DNA of 64,000 nucleotides from Nitrogeniibacter aestuarii. Lineage in GTDB: Bacteria > Pseudomonadota > Gammaproteobacteria > Burkholderiales > Rhodocyclaceae. A program made the position numbers and the translations under genes. Positions within the stretch are counted from its first letter, which is position 1, and each line of letters begins with the position of its first letter. Shown one piece after another: positions 49,766 through 60,384 of the stretch. The notes beneath the pieces are model-generated. The model was given only the letters and a program-made list of their open reading frames with translations, ran no database searches and had not been told where the DNA came from. The stretch covers positions 1,426,001 to 1,490,000 of the forward strand of contig NZ_CP071321.1 in the NCBI RefSeq assembly GCF_017309585.1, in the 5' to 3' direction.

Positions 49766-51028
49766 ATGTTTTCAATGACCGACCGTATTGCCGGATTCGA
49801 CGACGAACTGAAGGCCGCGATGGATGCCGAGTTCAGCCGCCAGGAATCGCATATCGAGCTGATCGCTTCCGAGAACTACACCAGCCCGCGCGTGCTCGAG
49901 GCACAAGGTAGCGTGCTGACCAACAAGTACGCCGAAGGCTACCCGGGCAAGCGCTACTACGGCGGTTGCGAGCATGTGGATGTGGTCGAGCAGCTGGCCA
50001 TCGATCGTGCCAAGGAGCTCTTCGGTGCCGACTACGCCAACGTGCAGCCGCACTCCGGTTCGCAGGCCAACGCCGCGGTCTACATGGCCTTGCTCGAGCC
50101 GCACGATACCGTGCTGGGCATGAGCCTGGCCCACGGCGGCCACCTGACCCACGGCGCCAAGGTGAACTTCTCCGGCAAGATCTACAACGCCGTGCAGTAC
50201 GGGCTCGACGAGTCCACCGGCGAGATCGACTACGCGCAGGTCGAGTCGCTGGCCAAGGAGTTCAAGCCGAAGATGATCGTCGCCGGCTTCTCCGCCTATT
50301 CGCGGGTGGTGGACTGGAAGCGCTTCCGCGAGATCGCGGACATGGTCGGTGCCAAGCTGTTCGTCGATATGGCGCACGTGGCCGGTCTGGTCGCGGCAGG
50401 GCTGTATCCCAATCCCATGCCTTACGCCGACGTGGTCACCACCACCACGCACAAGACCCTGCGCGGCCCCCGTGGCGGCCTGATCCTGGCGCGTGCCAAT
50501 GCGGATCTGGAGAAGAAGCTCAACTCCATCGTCTTCCCCGGCATCCAGGGTGGCCCGCTCATGCATGTCATCGCCGCCAAGGCCGTGGCCTTCAAGGAAG
50601 CGCTGCAACCCGAGTTTCGCGATTACCAGCAGCAGGTGCTGATCAACGCCCGCGCCATGGCCGGCGTGTTCCAGGAGCGTGGTTTCAAGATCGTCTCCGG
50701 CGGTACGGATGATCACCTGTTCCTGGTCGATCTGGTCGCCAAGGGCATTACCGGCAAGGCTGCGGATGCTGCACTGGGCGAGGCCTACATCACGGTGAAC
50801 AAGAACGCCGTGCCGAACGATCCGCAATCGCCGTTCGTGACCAGCGGTATCCGCATCGGTACGCCTGCCATCACCAGCCGTGGTTTCGGCGAGGCCGAGG
50901 CCAAGGAACTGACCGGGTGGATCTGCGACGTGCTGGACAACATCGAAGACGCCTCGGTCATCGCGTCCGTGCGTGAAAACGTCAAGGCCCTGTGCGCGCG
51001 CTTCCCGGTCTATCCGGCGAACCGTTGA
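49766..51028 (+). CDS. glyA: Serine hydroxymethyltransferase
   Basis: The 420-residue PLP enzyme interconverts glycine plus methylene-THF with serine plus THF. Seen are the N-terminal [20 protein letters not shown], the cofactor lysine in [14 protein letters not shown], and [16 protein letters not shown] is ten bases before ATG 49766. Its place ahead of sdaA and soxBDAG, rather than in a housekeeping setting, points to a catabolic role. It takes the glycine and the methylene-THF that sarcosine oxidase makes and combines them into serine. A second, housekeeping glyA may exist elsewhere. Confidence 0.96.
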   Translation: MFSMTDRIAGFDDELKAAMDAEFSRQESHIELIASENYTSPRVLEAQGSVLTNKYAEGYPGKRYYGGCEHVDVVEQLAIDRAKELFGADYANVQPHSGSQANAAVYMALLEPHDTVLGMSLAHGGHLTHGAKVNFSGKIYNAVQYGLDESTGEIDYAQVESLAKEFKPKMIVAGFSAYSRVVDWKRFREIADMVGAKLFVDMAHVAGLVAAGLYPNPMPYADVVTTTTHKTLRGPRGGLILARANADLEKKLNSIVFPGIQGGPLMHVIAAKAVAFKEALQPEFRDYQQQVLINARAMAGVFQERGFKIVSGGTDDHLFLVDLVAKGITGKAADAALGEAYITVNKNAVPNDPQSPFVTSGIRIGTPAITSRGFGEAEAKELTGWICDVLDNIEDASVIASVRENVKALCARFPVYPANR

Positions 51029-51054
51029 GCGACCCCCTCAAGGAGAGTGCCCCG

Positions 51055-52434
51055 ATGGCAATCAGTGTCTTCGAGATGTTCAAGGTCGGTATCGGCCCGT
51101 CGAGTTCCCACACGGTGGGGCCGATGCGTGCTGCCCTGACCTTCGTCTCCGGCCTTGAGGAGCGTGGCACGCTGCCGCAGGTGCGGCGCGTGCGTGCCCA
51201 GCTGTACGGTTCGCTGGGTGCGACCGGCAAGGGGCACGGTACCGATACGGCCGTGCTGCTCGGGCTCGAGGGCGAGGCCCCGGATCTGATCGATCCGGAC
51301 TGCATCGAGGCTCGCCTCGCACATATCCGCTCGACCAAGACCCTGCAGCTGGCCGGCAAGCACGGTGTGCGTTTCGACGAGAAGGAAGACCTGAGCTTCC
51401 TGCGTCGCCAGAGCCTGCCATTCCACGCCAACGGGATGCGCCTGACCGCTTACGGTGAGGACGGGGCCGAAGTCGACAGCCGCGTGTATTACTCGGTGGG
51501 CGGTGGTTTCGTGGTGAACGAGGAGGCGGCCGGTGCCGATCGTATCGTTGAAGACACGACGCCGCTCAAATACCCGTTCAACAGCGGCGACCAGCTGCTC
51601 AAGCAGTGCGCCGAGCATGGCCTGTCGATCAGCCAGCTGATGCTGGAGAACGAGACGGCATGGCGCAGCGAAGAAGAAACGCGCGCCGGTCTGCTGAACA
51701 TCTGGCAGGTGATGCAGGCGTGCGTGCGCCGTGGTTGCGAGGTCGAAGGCGTGCTGCCGGGCGGCATGAAGGTCCAGCGCCGCGCAGCCGCCCTCTATCG
51801 AAAGCTTTCCGGGTCCCCCGAAGCGGCCCTGCGTGATCCGCTGACGACGATGGACTGGGTGAATCTCTATGCCCTGGCGGTGAATGAGGAAAACGCGGCC
51901 GGCGGACGCATCGTCACGGCGCCCACCAACGGTGCGGCCGGGATCATCCCGGCGGTGCTGCACTACTACCACCGCTTCTTCACCGGTGCCAACGACGACG
52001 CAGTGGTGCGCTTCCTGCTCACGGCGGCGGCCATCGGCATCCTGTTCAAGCAGAACGCGTCCATCTCTGGCGCCGAGGTCGGCTGTCAGGGCGAGGTGGG
52101 TGTGGCCTGCTCGATGGCGGCGGCCGGGCTGGCCGAGGTCATGGGCGGCACGGTGGAGCAGGTCGAGAACGCAGCCGAGATCGGCATGGAGCACAACCTG
52201 GGGCTGACCTGCGATCCCGTGGGTGGTCTGGTGCAGGTGCCGTGCATCGAGCGCAACGCCATGGGCTCGGTCAAGGCCATCAATGCCGCGCGCATTGCGC
52301 TGCGGGGCGATGGCAAGCACTTCGTGTCCCTGGACAAGGTCATCAAGACCATGCGCGACACCGGTCGGGACATGAAGGAAAAGTACAAGGAAACGTCCCG
52401 CGGCGGTTTGGCGGTCAACGTGATCGAGTGTTGA
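51055..52434 (+). CDS. sdaA: L-serine ammonia-lyase, Fe-S type, single chain
   Basis: The 459-residue enzyme deaminates serine to pyruvate and ammonia. It starts [22 protein letters not shown] (beta domain). The alpha domain carries [17 protein letters not shown] and the Fe-S cysteines in [16 protein letters not shown] and [18 protein letters not shown]. The length fits the fused alpha-beta form. It starts 26 bases after glyA with AAGGAGAG upstream, so glycine is funnelled via serine to pyruvate within one operon. Confidence 0.96.
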   Translation: MAISVFEMFKVGIGPSSSHTVGPMRAALTFVSGLEERGTLPQVRRVRAQLYGSLGATGKGHGTDTAVLLGLEGEAPDLIDPDCIEARLAHIRSTKTLQLAGKHGVRFDEKEDLSFLRRQSLPFHANGMRLTAYGEDGAEVDSRVYYSVGGGFVVNEEAAGADRIVEDTTPLKYPFNSGDQLLKQCAEHGLSISQLMLENETAWRSEEETRAGLLNIWQVMQACVRRGCEVEGVLPGGMKVQRRAAALYRKLSGSPEAALRDPLTTMDWVNLYALAVNEENAAGGRIVTAPTNGAAGIIPAVLHYYHRFFTGANDDAVVRFLLTAAAIGILFKQNASISGAEVGCQGEVGVACSMAAAGLAEVMGGTVEQVENAAEIGMEHNLGLTCDPVGGLVQVPCIERNAMGSVKAINAARIALRGDGKHFVSLDKVIKTMRDTGRDMKEKYKETSRGGLAVNVIEC

Positions 52435-52533
52435 GGGCTGCCACGCGCAGCGCAGCAATGAAGACGGCCTTCACGACGAAGGCGATTGCGGTCCGGTGAG
52501 GCGATGCGTCTCCGGACGCCAGGAGAAAGAAGC

Positions 52534-53784
52534 ATGCAACGTTATTCAGGATTCGGCCTGCTCACACATGGTTTGAGCCATCACGAGAACTGGCAGCGCG
52601 CCTGGCGCAATCCGGAGCCGCGCAGCCAGTACGATATCGTCATCGTCGGCGGCGGCGGCCACGGGCTGGCAACCGCCTACTACCTTGCCAAGGAGCACGG
52701 CATCACCAACGTGGCCGTGGTCGAGAAAGGCTGGCTGGGGGGCGGCAACACCGCGCGCAACACCACCATCGTGCGCTCGAACTACCTCTGGGACGAAGCA
52801 GCGTGGCTCTACGAGCATGCCATGAAGCTGTGGGAGGGCCTGTCGCAGGACCTGAACTACAACGTCATGTTCTCCCAGCGCGGCGTGATGAACACCGGTC
52901 ACACCCTGCAGGACATGCGCGACATCCAGCGCCGCGTGAATGCCAACCGCCTCAACGGCATCGATGGCGAAGTGCTCGATCCGCAGCAGATCCAGGAAAT
53001 CGTGCCGATGATGGACTGCTCGAAGAATGCCCGCTATCCGGTGCTGGGTGCTTCCTGGCAGCCGCGTGCCGGTGTGGCGCGTCACGATGCCGTGGCCTGG
53101 GGCTTTGCCCGCGGCGCCGATGCCCTGGGTGTCGATCTGCTCCAGCGCACCGAAGTGACCGGCATCCGCACCAGCGGCGGCAAGGTACTCGGCGTTGAAA
53201 CCAACCGCGGTTTCATTGGTGCCAAGACGGTCGGTGTGGTGACGGCCGGTAACTCCGGCGTGCTCGCCAAGATGGCCGGCTTCCGTCTGCCGGTCGAGTC
53301 GCACCCGCTTCAGGCGCTGGTGTCCGAGCCCATGAAGCCGATCCTCGACACCGTGGTCATGTCCAATCATGTGCATGGCTACGTGAGCCAGTCCGACAAG
53401 GGCGACCTGGTGATCGGCGCCGGTATCGATGGCTACAACGGTTACGGCCAGCGCGGCAGCTACCCGACCATCGAGCACACCCTGCAGGCGATCATCGAAC
53501 TGTTCCCGACGTTCTCGCGGGTGCGCATGAACCGCCAGTGGGGCGGCATCGTCGATACCACCCCCGATGCCTGCCCGATCATTTCGGCGACGCCGGTCGG
53601 CGGTCTGTTCTTCAACTGCGGTTGGGGCACCGGCGGCTTCAAGGCCACCCCGGGCTCAGGCAACGTGTTCGCGGCCACGCTGGCGAACGGCAAGGCCCAT
53701 CCGCTGGCCGCGCCGTTCAGCATCGACCGATTCATTTCCGGAAAACTGATTGACGAGCACGGCGCCGCTGGCGTCGCGCACTGA
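52534..53784 (+). CDS. soxB: Sarcosine oxidase beta subunit
   Basis: The 416-residue flavoprotein of the heterotetrameric sarcosine oxidase has the FAD-binding [18 protein letters not shown] (about 35-52), the [13 protein letters not shown] block and [15 protein letters not shown] near the C-terminus. It oxidises sarcosine and holds the covalent FMN at its interface with SoxA. AGGAGAAAG precedes ATG 52534. It is the first of soxBDAG, 99 bp after sdaA on the same strand. Confidence 0.96.
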   Translation: MQRYSGFGLLTHGLSHHENWQRAWRNPEPRSQYDIVIVGGGGHGLATAYYLAKEHGITNVAVVEKGWLGGGNTARNTTIVRSNYLWDEAAWLYEHAMKLWEGLSQDLNYNVMFSQRGVMNTGHTLQDMRDIQRRVNANRLNGIDGEVLDPQQIQEIVPMMDCSKNARYPVLGASWQPRAGVARHDAVAWGFARGADALGVDLLQRTEVTGIRTSGGKVLGVETNRGFIGAKTVGVVTAGNSGVLAKMAGFRLPVESHPLQALVSEPMKPILDTVVMSNHVHGYVSQSDKGDLVIGAGIDGYNGYGQRGSYPTIEHTLQAIIELFPTFSRVRMNRQWGGIVDTTPDACPIISATPVGGLFFNCGWGTGGFKATPGSGNVFAATLANGKAHPLAAPFSIDRFISGKLIDEHGAAGVAH

Positions 53785-53798
53785 CGGGAGCAGGGACC

Positions 53799-54086
53799 AT
53801 GCTGCATATCTATTGTCCGCATTGCAACGAATACCGCGAGGAAGAAGAGTTTCGCCCCAAGGGTGAAGCCCACATTGCGCGGCCGAAGAATCCGGAAGAA
53901 ACCAGCGACGAAGCGTGGGGTGATTACCTGTTCTTCCGCACCAACCCGCGTGGCCTGCACCACGAGCAGTGGTACCACGGCGCCGGTTGCCGCAAGTTCT
54001 TCAACGTGACCCGCGACACCGTGAGTTACGAAATTATCGAAACCTACAAGGTGGGCGAGTCCTCTTGCCGCCATCGGCCGGAGTGA
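53799..54086 (+). CDS. soxD: Sarcosine oxidase delta subunit
   Basis: The 95-residue small zinc-binding subunit has ligand pair C6 and C9 (YCPHCNEYREEEEF) and a further His/Cys group in WYHGAGCRKFF. It begins 14 bases after soxB and ends 6 bases before soxA, consistent with tight co-expression. Confidence 0.95.
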   Translation: MLHIYCPHCNEYREEEEFRPKGEAHIARPKNPEETSDEAWGDYLFFRTNPRGLHHEQWYHGAGCRKFFNVTRDTVSYEIIETYKVGESSCRHRPE

Positions 54087-54092
54087 TGATCC

Positions 54093-57000
54093 ATGAGCCA
54101 ACGTAACCGACTTTCCAGCGGCGGTCGCATCGATTTCGGCCGCAAGTTGCGCTTTACCTTCAACGGCACGTCCTATGAGGGCTATGCCGGCGATACGCTG
54201 GCCTCGGCCTTGCTGGCCAACGGCGTGGACATCGTCAACCGCAGCTTCAAGTACGCCCGGGTGCGCGGCATCGTCGCCGCTGGCGCCGAAGAGCCCAATG
54301 CGATCCTGCAACTGGGCAAGGCGGAAGCCGAACAGATCCCCAACGTGCGTGCCACCCAGCAAGCCCTCTACGACGGCCTGACGGCGGCCAGCACCAGTGG
54401 CTGGCCCAACAAGGACGGCGACATGATGGGCATGGTGGGCAAGGTGGGCGGCCGCTTCATGCCGGCGGGCTTCTACTACAAGACCTTCATGTCCCCGGCC
54501 TCCATGTGGCCGGTGTATGAAAAGTACATCCGCAAGGCCGCCGGCCTGGGCCGTGCACCGCGCGAACGCGATCCGGACATCTACGACCACATCAACGCCC
54601 ATTGCGACGTGATGGTGATCGGTGCCGGTCCGGCCGGTCTGGCTGCGGCACTGGCCGCCGGCCGTGCCGGCGCCCGCGTGATCCTGTGTGATGAACAGGA
54701 AGAGATGGGCGGCTCACTGCTCGATTCCACCGAGGCCATCGACGGCAAAGACCCCATGGTCTGGGTCCAGAGCGTGTTGGCCGAGCTGGCCGGCATGCCC
54801 GACGTGCTGGTGCTGCCGCGGACCACCGCCAACGGCTATCACGATCACAATTTCGTGACGCTGCACCAGCGTCGCACCGAGCATCTGGCCGATACCGCGC
54901 CGAAACGCGATGGTCGTCGCCAGGCGCGTGCCCGCATGTACAAGGTGCGTGCCGCTCAGGTCATCCTGGCCACCGGTACGCACGAGCGTCCGCTGGTATA
55001 TGCCAGCAACGACGTGCCCGGGAACATGGTCGCCGGTGCCGTGGCCACCTATATCCGCCGTTACGCGGTGGTGCCGGGCCAGCGTCTGGTGCTGTCCACC
55101 TCCAATGATCACGCCTACCGCGCCGCGCTCGAGTGGCATGCTGCCGGGCGTGAGGTGGTGGCCATCGTCGACGCCCGCGACAATCCGGACGGCGATCTGG
55201 TGGCTGAAGCCCGCGCCAAGGGCCTGCGCATCATCACCGGCAGCGCCGTCATCGAAACCCGTGGCAGCAAGCGCGTGACCGGTGCCCTGGTCGCCGCCAT
55301 CGACATCAAGAACTTCGCGGTCCGTGGCGAGGTGAAGGAACTGGCCTGCGACACCGTGGCCAGCTCCGGCGGCTACAGCCCCGTGCTGCACCTGTCGGCC
55401 CACACCGGTGCGCGCCCTGACTGGAACGAGTCCCTGCTGGCCTTCGTGCCGGGCAAGGTGAAGGGCATGATCGCGGCCGGTGGCGTCAATGGTCGTCTGG
55501 CCCTGGGTGAAGCCATGGCCGACGGCCTCGAGGCCGCCAGTTCTGCGCTCATGGCCTGCGGTCTGAAGAGCGAAGGCATGGCACTGCCTGCGGTCAGCCC
55601 CGTGCGTGAAGGCAAGGCGGCACCGTTGTTCCAGGTGCCCCACACCAAGCCCACCAGCCGTGCGCCCAAGCAGTTCGTCGATCAGCAGAACGACGTCACC
55701 GCCGCCGGTATCGAGCTGGCCACGCGGGAAGGCTTCGAGTCGATCGAGCACGTCAAGCGTTACACCGGTCTGGGCTTCGGCACCGACCAGGGCAAGCTGG
55801 GCAACATCAACGGCATGGCCATCGCGGCGCGCTGCCTGGGGCAGACGATTCCGCAGACCGGCACCACCGTGTTCCGTCCCAACTACACGCCGATCACCTT
55901 CGGTGCCATCGCCGGTCGTCATTGCGGCGAGTTCTTCGATCCGCGCCGGTATACCGCGCTGCATGCCTGGCACGAAAAGCAGGGCGCCAAGTTCGAAGAG
56001 GTCGGCCAGTGGATGCGCCCCTGGTACTACCCGCAGGGCAAGGAAACCATGCACGAAGCCGTGCAGCGGGAGTGCCGCGCGGTGCGTGAATCGGTGGGTG
56101 TGCTCGATGCCTCCACCCTGGGCAAGATCGAAATCCAGGGCAAGGATGCGCGTGAATTCCTCGGTCGCCTCTACACCAACCCGTGGGCGAAGCTCGACAT
56201 CGGCAAGTGCCGCTACGGCCTGATGTGCAAGGACGACGGCATGGTCATGGACGATGGCGTGACCGCCTGCCTGGGCGAGAACCACTTCCATATGACCACC
56301 ACCACCGGTGGTGCCGCGGCCGTGCTCGAATGGCTGGAGCTGTGGCACCAGACCGAGTGGCCCGAGCTGGAGGTGTATTTCAACTCCACCACTGACCACT
56401 GGGCGGCCATGGCGATCAACGGGCCGAATGCCCGCAAGCTGCTGGCCGAGCTGACCGACATGGACCTGTCGAACGACACGTTCAAGTTCATGGACTGGCG
56501 TGAAGGCACGGTGGCCGGCGTGCCGGCCCGCGTGTATCGCATTTCCTTCACCGGTGAGCTGTCCTACGAAATCAACGTGCAGGCCAACTACGCCATGCAT
56601 GTGTGGGAAGCACTGTTCGAGAAGGGCAAGAAGTACAACCTGACGCCGTACGGCACCGAAACCATGCACGTGCTGCGGGCCGAGAAGGGCTTCATCATCG
56701 TCGGTCAGGACACCGATGGTTCGGTGACCCCGGAAGATCTGGGCATGCAGTGGTGTATCGGCTACAAGAAGCCGTTCTCCTGGATCGGTCGTCGTGCCCT
56801 GTCGCGCCCCGACACCAAGAGTGAGGGCCGCAAGCAGATGGTGGGCCTCAAGCCGCTCGATCCCAACCTGGTGCTGGAAGAAGGCGCACAGATCGTCCTC
56901 GACAAGGAAGTGAAGATTCCGATGAAGATGGCCGGTCACGTGACCTCCAGCTACTTCAGCCCGATCCTGGGCCACAGCTTCGCACTCGCGCTGGTCAAGG

Positions 57001-57119
57001 GCGGTGCCGAGCGTATGGGCCAGACCGTTTATATGCCGATGGCCGACGGCAAGGTGCACGCCGCCGAGATCGTCAGCCCCGTGTTCTACGACCCGAAGGG
57101 GAGCCGCCAAAATGTCTGA
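54093..57119 (+). CDS. soxA: Sarcosine oxidase alpha subunit
   Basis: The 1008-residue subunit has an N-terminal 2Fe-2S-like/ubiquitin-like region lacking its cysteines (FTFNGTSYEGYAGDTLASALLANG). An NAD(P)-binding Rossmann domain (VMVIGAGPAGLAAALAAGRAGARV, about 171-194) follows. The C-terminal 400 residues are a GcvT-like THF-binding domain (from about 620; EFLGRLYTNPW, GELSYEINV). This domain captures the methyl group from sarcosine as 5,10-methylene-THF, with glycine and H2O2 as the other products. The stop overlaps soxG. Confidence 0.96.
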   Translation: MSQRNRLSSGGRIDFGRKLRFTFNGTSYEGYAGDTLASALLANGVDIVNRSFKYARVRGIVAAGAEEPNAILQLGKAEAEQIPNVRATQQALYDGLTAASTSGWPNKDGDMMGMVGKVGGRFMPAGFYYKTFMSPASMWPVYEKYIRKAAGLGRAPRERDPDIYDHINAHCDVMVIGAGPAGLAAALAAGRAGARVILCDEQEEMGGSLLDSTEAIDGKDPMVWVQSVLAELAGMPDVLVLPRTTANGYHDHNFVTLHQRRTEHLADTAPKRDGRRQARARMYKVRAAQVILATGTHERPLVYASNDVPGNMVAGAVATYIRRYAVVPGQRLVLSTSNDHAYRAALEWHAAGREVVAIVDARDNPDGDLVAEARAKGLRIITGSAVIETRGSKRVTGALVAAIDIKNFAVRGEVKELACDTVASSGGYSPVLHLSAHTGARPDWNESLLAFVPGKVKGMIAAGGVNGRLALGEAMADGLEAASSALMACGLKSEGMALPAVSPVREGKAAPLFQVPHTKPTSRAPKQFVDQQNDVTAAGIELATREGFESIEHVKRYTGLGFGTDQGKLGNINGMAIAARCLGQTIPQTGTTVFRPNYTPITFGAIAGRHCGEFFDPRRYTALHAWHEKQGAKFEEVGQWMRPWYYPQGKETMHEAVQRECRAVRESVGVLDASTLGKIEIQGKDAREFLGRLYTNPWAKLDIGKCRYGLMCKDDGMVMDDGVTACLGENHFHMTTTTGGAAAVLEWLELWHQTEWPELEVYFNSTTDHWAAMAINGPNARKLLAELTDMDLSNDTFKFMDWREGTVAGVPARVYRISFTGELSYEINVQANYAMHVWEALFEKGKKYNLTPYGTETMHVLRAEKGFIIVGQDTDGSVTPEDLGMQWCIGYKKPFSWIGRRALSRPDTKSEGRKQMVGLKPLDPNLVLEEGAQIVLDKEVKIPMKMAGHVTSSYFSPILGHSFALALVKGGAERMGQTVYMPMADGKVHAAEIVSPVFYDPKGSRQNV

Positions 57120-57747
57120 GTTTGCAATGATCGACCTCGTTCCAACGACGCCGGTGAAGGCAGAATCCCCGCTGGCGATGTGCCGCTCGAAGGTCGCCCA
57201 GGTGGCCGCCAGCGAGGCGGGGATCGTGATCCGTGAGCACGCCTTCCTGGGGCATCTGGTGCTGCGCGGCAATGCCACCGACGCCGCCTTCGTCAAAGGT
57301 GTCGAGCAGGCCCTCGAGCTGCCGTTGCCACTGGTGATGGGGCCGATTGCCCGTGACGCCTCCCGTGGTGTGAGCATCCAGTGGATGTCACCTGACGAGT
57401 GGCTGGTCATCGTTCCCTCAGGCACCGAGTTTGTCGTCGAGAAGCGGCTGCGTGAACTGCTTTCCGGCCATTACGCGGTGATGAACGTCGGCGGCGGGCA
57501 GAGCCTGCTGGAGCTGAACGGCCCGTACGTTCGCGAGATGCTGATGAAGTCCACCGGCTACGACGTGCATCCCAGCAACTTCCCGGTGGGCAAGGGCGTG
57601 AGCACCACCTTCGCCAAGACCACCGCGATCATTCGCCGTGTCGGCGAGACACAATGGGAACTGGTGATCCGCCGCAGCTTTGCGGACTACCTCTACCGTT
57701 GGCTGCTGGACGCGAGCGAAGAGTTCGGCGTGCACGTGGCCGGTTGA
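57112..57747 (+). CDS. soxG: Sarcosine oxidase gamma subunit
   Basis: The 211-residue GcvT-fold-like subunit has WMSPDEWLVIVP, HYAVMNVGGGQSLLELNGP and WELVIRRSFADYLYRWLLDA, typical of SoxG. ATG 57112 overlaps the end of soxA by 8 bases, and GGGGAGCCGCC is the ribosome-binding area. It completes soxBDAG. Confidence 0.95.
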   Translation: MSEFAMIDLVPTTPVKAESPLAMCRSKVAQVAASEAGIVIREHAFLGHLVLRGNATDAAFVKGVEQALELPLPLVMGPIARDASRGVSIQWMSPDEWLVIVPSGTEFVVEKRLRELLSGHYAVMNVGGGQSLLELNGPYVREMLMKSTGYDVHPSNFPVGKGVSTTFAKTTAIIRRVGETQWELVIRRSFADYLYRWLLDASEEFGVHVAG

Positions 57748-57760
57748 GCGGGGCGGTCCG

Positions 57761-58195
57761 ATGAAGATTGAAACCGCCGAAGTGACGGCCCGGCCCCAAC
57801 GGGCCAGTGCCGCGCCTGCGCCAGGAGATGACAGCATTTTCCTGCGCGGGCTGCGTGTCGAGGCGCTGATCGGCGCTTACGAACATGAGCGTCATGCGCC
57901 GCAGCCGCTGGTGATCGATCTCGAACTGGGCCTGGCCCAGTCCCGGGCCTGCTTCAACGATCGCCTCGATGACGCGGTCGACTACGGTGACATCATCGCC
58001 GCCGTGCGTCGCCATGCGCTACTCAATCGTTGCGAGCTGCTCGAATACTTTGCGCAGAACGTTGCCGACAGCCTGCTCGCCGATTTTCCGCTGGTGTCGG
58101 TCGGGGTGTCGGTGTCCAAACCCGGTATCTTCGATATCGCGGACAGCGTCGGCGTATCGATTCGTCGCCGGGCCTTGCGGGCCTGCGACGCCTGA
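57761..58195 (+). CDS. folB: Dihydroneopterin aldolase-type protein (FolB family)
   Basis: The 144-residue protein begins with a roughly 28-residue extension. The FolB core then contains FLRGLRVEALIGAYEHER, VIDLELGLA, DYGDIIAAVRRHA and LLEYFAQNVADSLLADFP (catalytic Glu/Tyr region), and a C-terminal strand VSVSKPGIFDIADSVGV. In folate synthesis it cleaves dihydroneopterin. It is 13 bases after soxG with GGGGCGG upstream, so it is in the sarcosine operon. The chromosome probably has another folB, so this may be a dedicated copy that raises THF supply. Confidence 0.88.
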   Translation: MKIETAEVTARPQRASAAPAPGDDSIFLRGLRVEALIGAYEHERHAPQPLVIDLELGLAQSRACFNDRLDDAVDYGDIIAAVRRHALLNRCELLEYFAQNVADSLLADFPLVSVGVSVSKPGIFDIADSVGVSIRRRALRACDA

Positions 58196-58270
58196 AGGCC
58201 GCGCCGGTCGGTTGTCTACCGGGACCCCCGGTGGACAAACCGATCGCAGCGGTTCGCGGCCGTCAGACAG

Positions 58271-59509
58271 ATGGGCATGAACGCTGTGGCGGACGACACC
58301 CCCCGACTGCGCTTTGATTTTCCTGGCGCGGACGGTGTCAGCGAAACGCTGTGCTTTACCGCCCCTTGCCGCACGCTCGTTGCCCGCGCGCCGGGCGAGG
58401 TTGCCCAGGTGCTGGCACAGGCGGATGCCGCCTCGCGGGACGGTCATTGGGTCGCCGGGTTCGTATGCTACGAGGCGGCCGCGGCCTTCGATCGTGCCTT
58501 TCACTTTCGCGGAATCACCGAGCTGCCCCTGGTCTGGTTCGGTGTCTTCGATGAACCGTCTGCGCCCCAGGATCCGATGACGGACTCCGGGGTGAGCGGA
58601 TTGGCGTGGACGCCGACGACCGGCCGGCGCCGCTTCAATGACGACATCGCGGCCATACAGGCGCATATCCACGCCGGGGACGTCTATCAGATCAATCACA
58701 CGCTACGCCTGGCCGGCAGCTTCCGGGGCGACGATCTGGCGCTCTACGAGCAGCTGCGCGCCCGCCAGCCGGGTGGCTACTGCGCACATCTTGCCGTCGG
58801 GCGCCATCGCATCCTCAGCCTCTCGCCCGAACTGTTCTTCTGCCGCGACGGCCAGCGCCTGACCCTCAAGCCCATGAAAGGCACCGCACGGCGCGGCGCA
58901 ACAGCGCCAGAGGACCGGGCGATGGCCGACGCCCTGCGTGCGTCGGAGAAAGACCGTGCCGAAAACCTCATGATCGTCGACCTGATCCGCAATGACGTGT
59001 CCCGCATCGCCCGCCCCCATTCGGTTCGCGTTCCGGCGTTGTTCGGGCTCGAAGCCCATCCGACGGTGTGGCAGATGACCTCGACGATTCAGGCCGACCT
59101 GCGACCCGGCGTGGACCTCGCGCAGATCTTTGCGGCCCTGTTCCCCTGCGGCTCGATCACGGGGGCGCCCAAGATCAAGGCCATGGACATCATCGCCCGG
59201 CGAGAGTGTTCGGCACGTGGTGTCTATTGCGGCGCCATCGGGCTCATCCGGCCCGGCGGCGACGCCGTTTTCAATGTGCCCATCCGTACCCTGACGCTCG
59301 ATATGGCGCGCGGGGAAGGGCAGTACGGCGTTGGTAGTGGTATCACCGCCGATTCGACCGCGGCGGCCGAATATGACGAAGTGCTCGCCAAGTGTCTGGT
59401 GATTCAGGCGCCCCGTGCGGCGGCGCCTGAACACGTGCCGCTGGCAAATCCATTGGCCAGGGTTGCCCTTATGGGTTCCGCCACCCCGGCAGGCGCCAGT
59501 CGAAGGTGA
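58271..59509 (+). CDS. pabB: Aminodeoxychorismate synthase component I-like (PabB)
   Basis: The 412-residue chorismate-binding enzyme has the family blocks GDVYQINHTLRL, LSPELFFCRDGQRLTLKPMKGTARRG, MIVDLIRNDVSRIA, STIQADLRPGVDLAQIFAALFPCGSITGAPKIKAMDII (shared blocks) and GVYCGAIG. The PIKGT of pure PabB is PMKGTARRG here, and IKAMDIIARRE fits PabB. It makes the 4-amino-4-deoxychorismate precursor of folate. It follows folB by 75 bp. The start could also be ATG 58277. The 3' end overlaps the convergent transporter gene by 41 bp. Confidence 0.9.
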   Translation: MGMNAVADDTPRLRFDFPGADGVSETLCFTAPCRTLVARAPGEVAQVLAQADAASRDGHWVAGFVCYEAAAAFDRAFHFRGITELPLVWFGVFDEPSAPQDPMTDSGVSGLAWTPTTGRRRFNDDIAAIQAHIHAGDVYQINHTLRLAGSFRGDDLALYEQLRARQPGGYCAHLAVGRHRILSLSPELFFCRDGQRLTLKPMKGTARRGATAPEDRAMADALRASEKDRAENLMIVDLIRNDVSRIARPHSVRVPALFGLEAHPTVWQMTSTIQADLRPGVDLAQIFAALFPCGSITGAPKIKAMDIIARRECSARGVYCGAIGLIRPGGDAVFNVPIRTLTLDMARGEGQYGVGSGITADSTAAAEYDEVLAKCLVIQAPRAAAPEHVPLANPLARVALMGSATPAGASRR

Positions 59510-60134
59510 GCGCCAGGGCGCGCAGCACGAAGGTGACAGCGGCGCCGGCAATCAGGCCCACCCAGTCTGCGGCATTGAACTGATCGGCCAGCACCACGCA
59601 CCAGGCGCCGACAAAGGCGCAGATCGCGTAAGGGCGGTGGCTGCTGAACACTCTTGGCACTTCGTTGCACACGATGTCGCGAAGCACGCCGCCGAACGCG
59701 GCGCTGATCGTGCCCATCAGCACCGCGACGATGGCGGGCATCGAAGCGGCCAGCGCGATCTGCGTGCCGCTGGCGGCAAACAGGCCCAGGCCCACGGCGT
59801 CGGGCCACTGCATGGCGCGCTCCGTGGGGTCGAAGTAACGGCTGCGGACAATCAGCATCGAAACGCATCCGAGGGCCAGAAAGGCCCACAGCCAGTTCGA
59901 ATGCTCCACCCAGAAGAACGGGCGCCGGTCGAGCAGCACATCGCGCAGCGTTCCGCCGCCAAAGGCCGTCAGGCCCATCACCATGCACACCCCCACCAGA
60001 TCGAGCTTCTTGCGCTCGGCCTCCATCAGGCCCGAGGCGGCGAACGCCAGGATGGCCGCCGCTTCGATCACCGTCTGGGCGGTGGACAGGTTCAGCAGGG
60101 TGTCGACGTTCTGCAATGGATTGGCGAGGGGCAT
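59469..60134 (-). CDS. UPF0126/PF03458 membrane protein, putative glycine transporter
   Basis: The 221-residue protein has two tandem copies of a three-helix unit, each with a hallmark loop: GLTAFGGGTLRDVLLDRRPFFWV and GTISAAFGGVLRDIVCNEVPRVF. This Pfam family is named after an experimentally shown glycine transporter and is also called the TRIC-type channel fold. Location inside a pathway that generates glycine makes that substrate attractive, but the direction and substrate are not shown here. ATG 60134 (GGA nearby) was preferred to the 30-residue upstream extension, which has no TM or homologous sequence. Confidence 0.82.
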   Translation of the reverse strand: MPLANPLQNVDTLLNLSTAQTVIEAAAILAFAASGLMEAERKKLDLVGVCMVMGLTAFGGGTLRDVLLDRRPFFWVEHSNWLWAFLALGCVSMLIVRSRYFDPTERAMQWPDAVGLGLFAASGTQIALAASMPAIVAVLMGTISAAFGGVLRDIVCNEVPRVFSSHRPYAICAFVGAWCVVLADQFNAADWVGLIAGAAVTFVLRALALTFDWRLPGWRNP

Positions 60135-60384
60135 GAATTCCGGCGGTGATGACAAGGTTGAACGATCTGTACCCCCGGACAAACGCGAGGCATTGCACGC
60201 GGTCCGGTGCGCCAAGCGTACCAAACTTGCCGAGCGTCGAGGCGACCTGATTGCGGCCGCCGACGGGCGTGCGCAGGCGGTCTGGAGCCAGGTCTTCCAC
60301 GGGCTACAGGATGTCGCAGACAGACAAGTGGGGGTATCCGCCGTGGCGTACCGTGGCGAGCGTACACACTAGAGGAATGCACGT

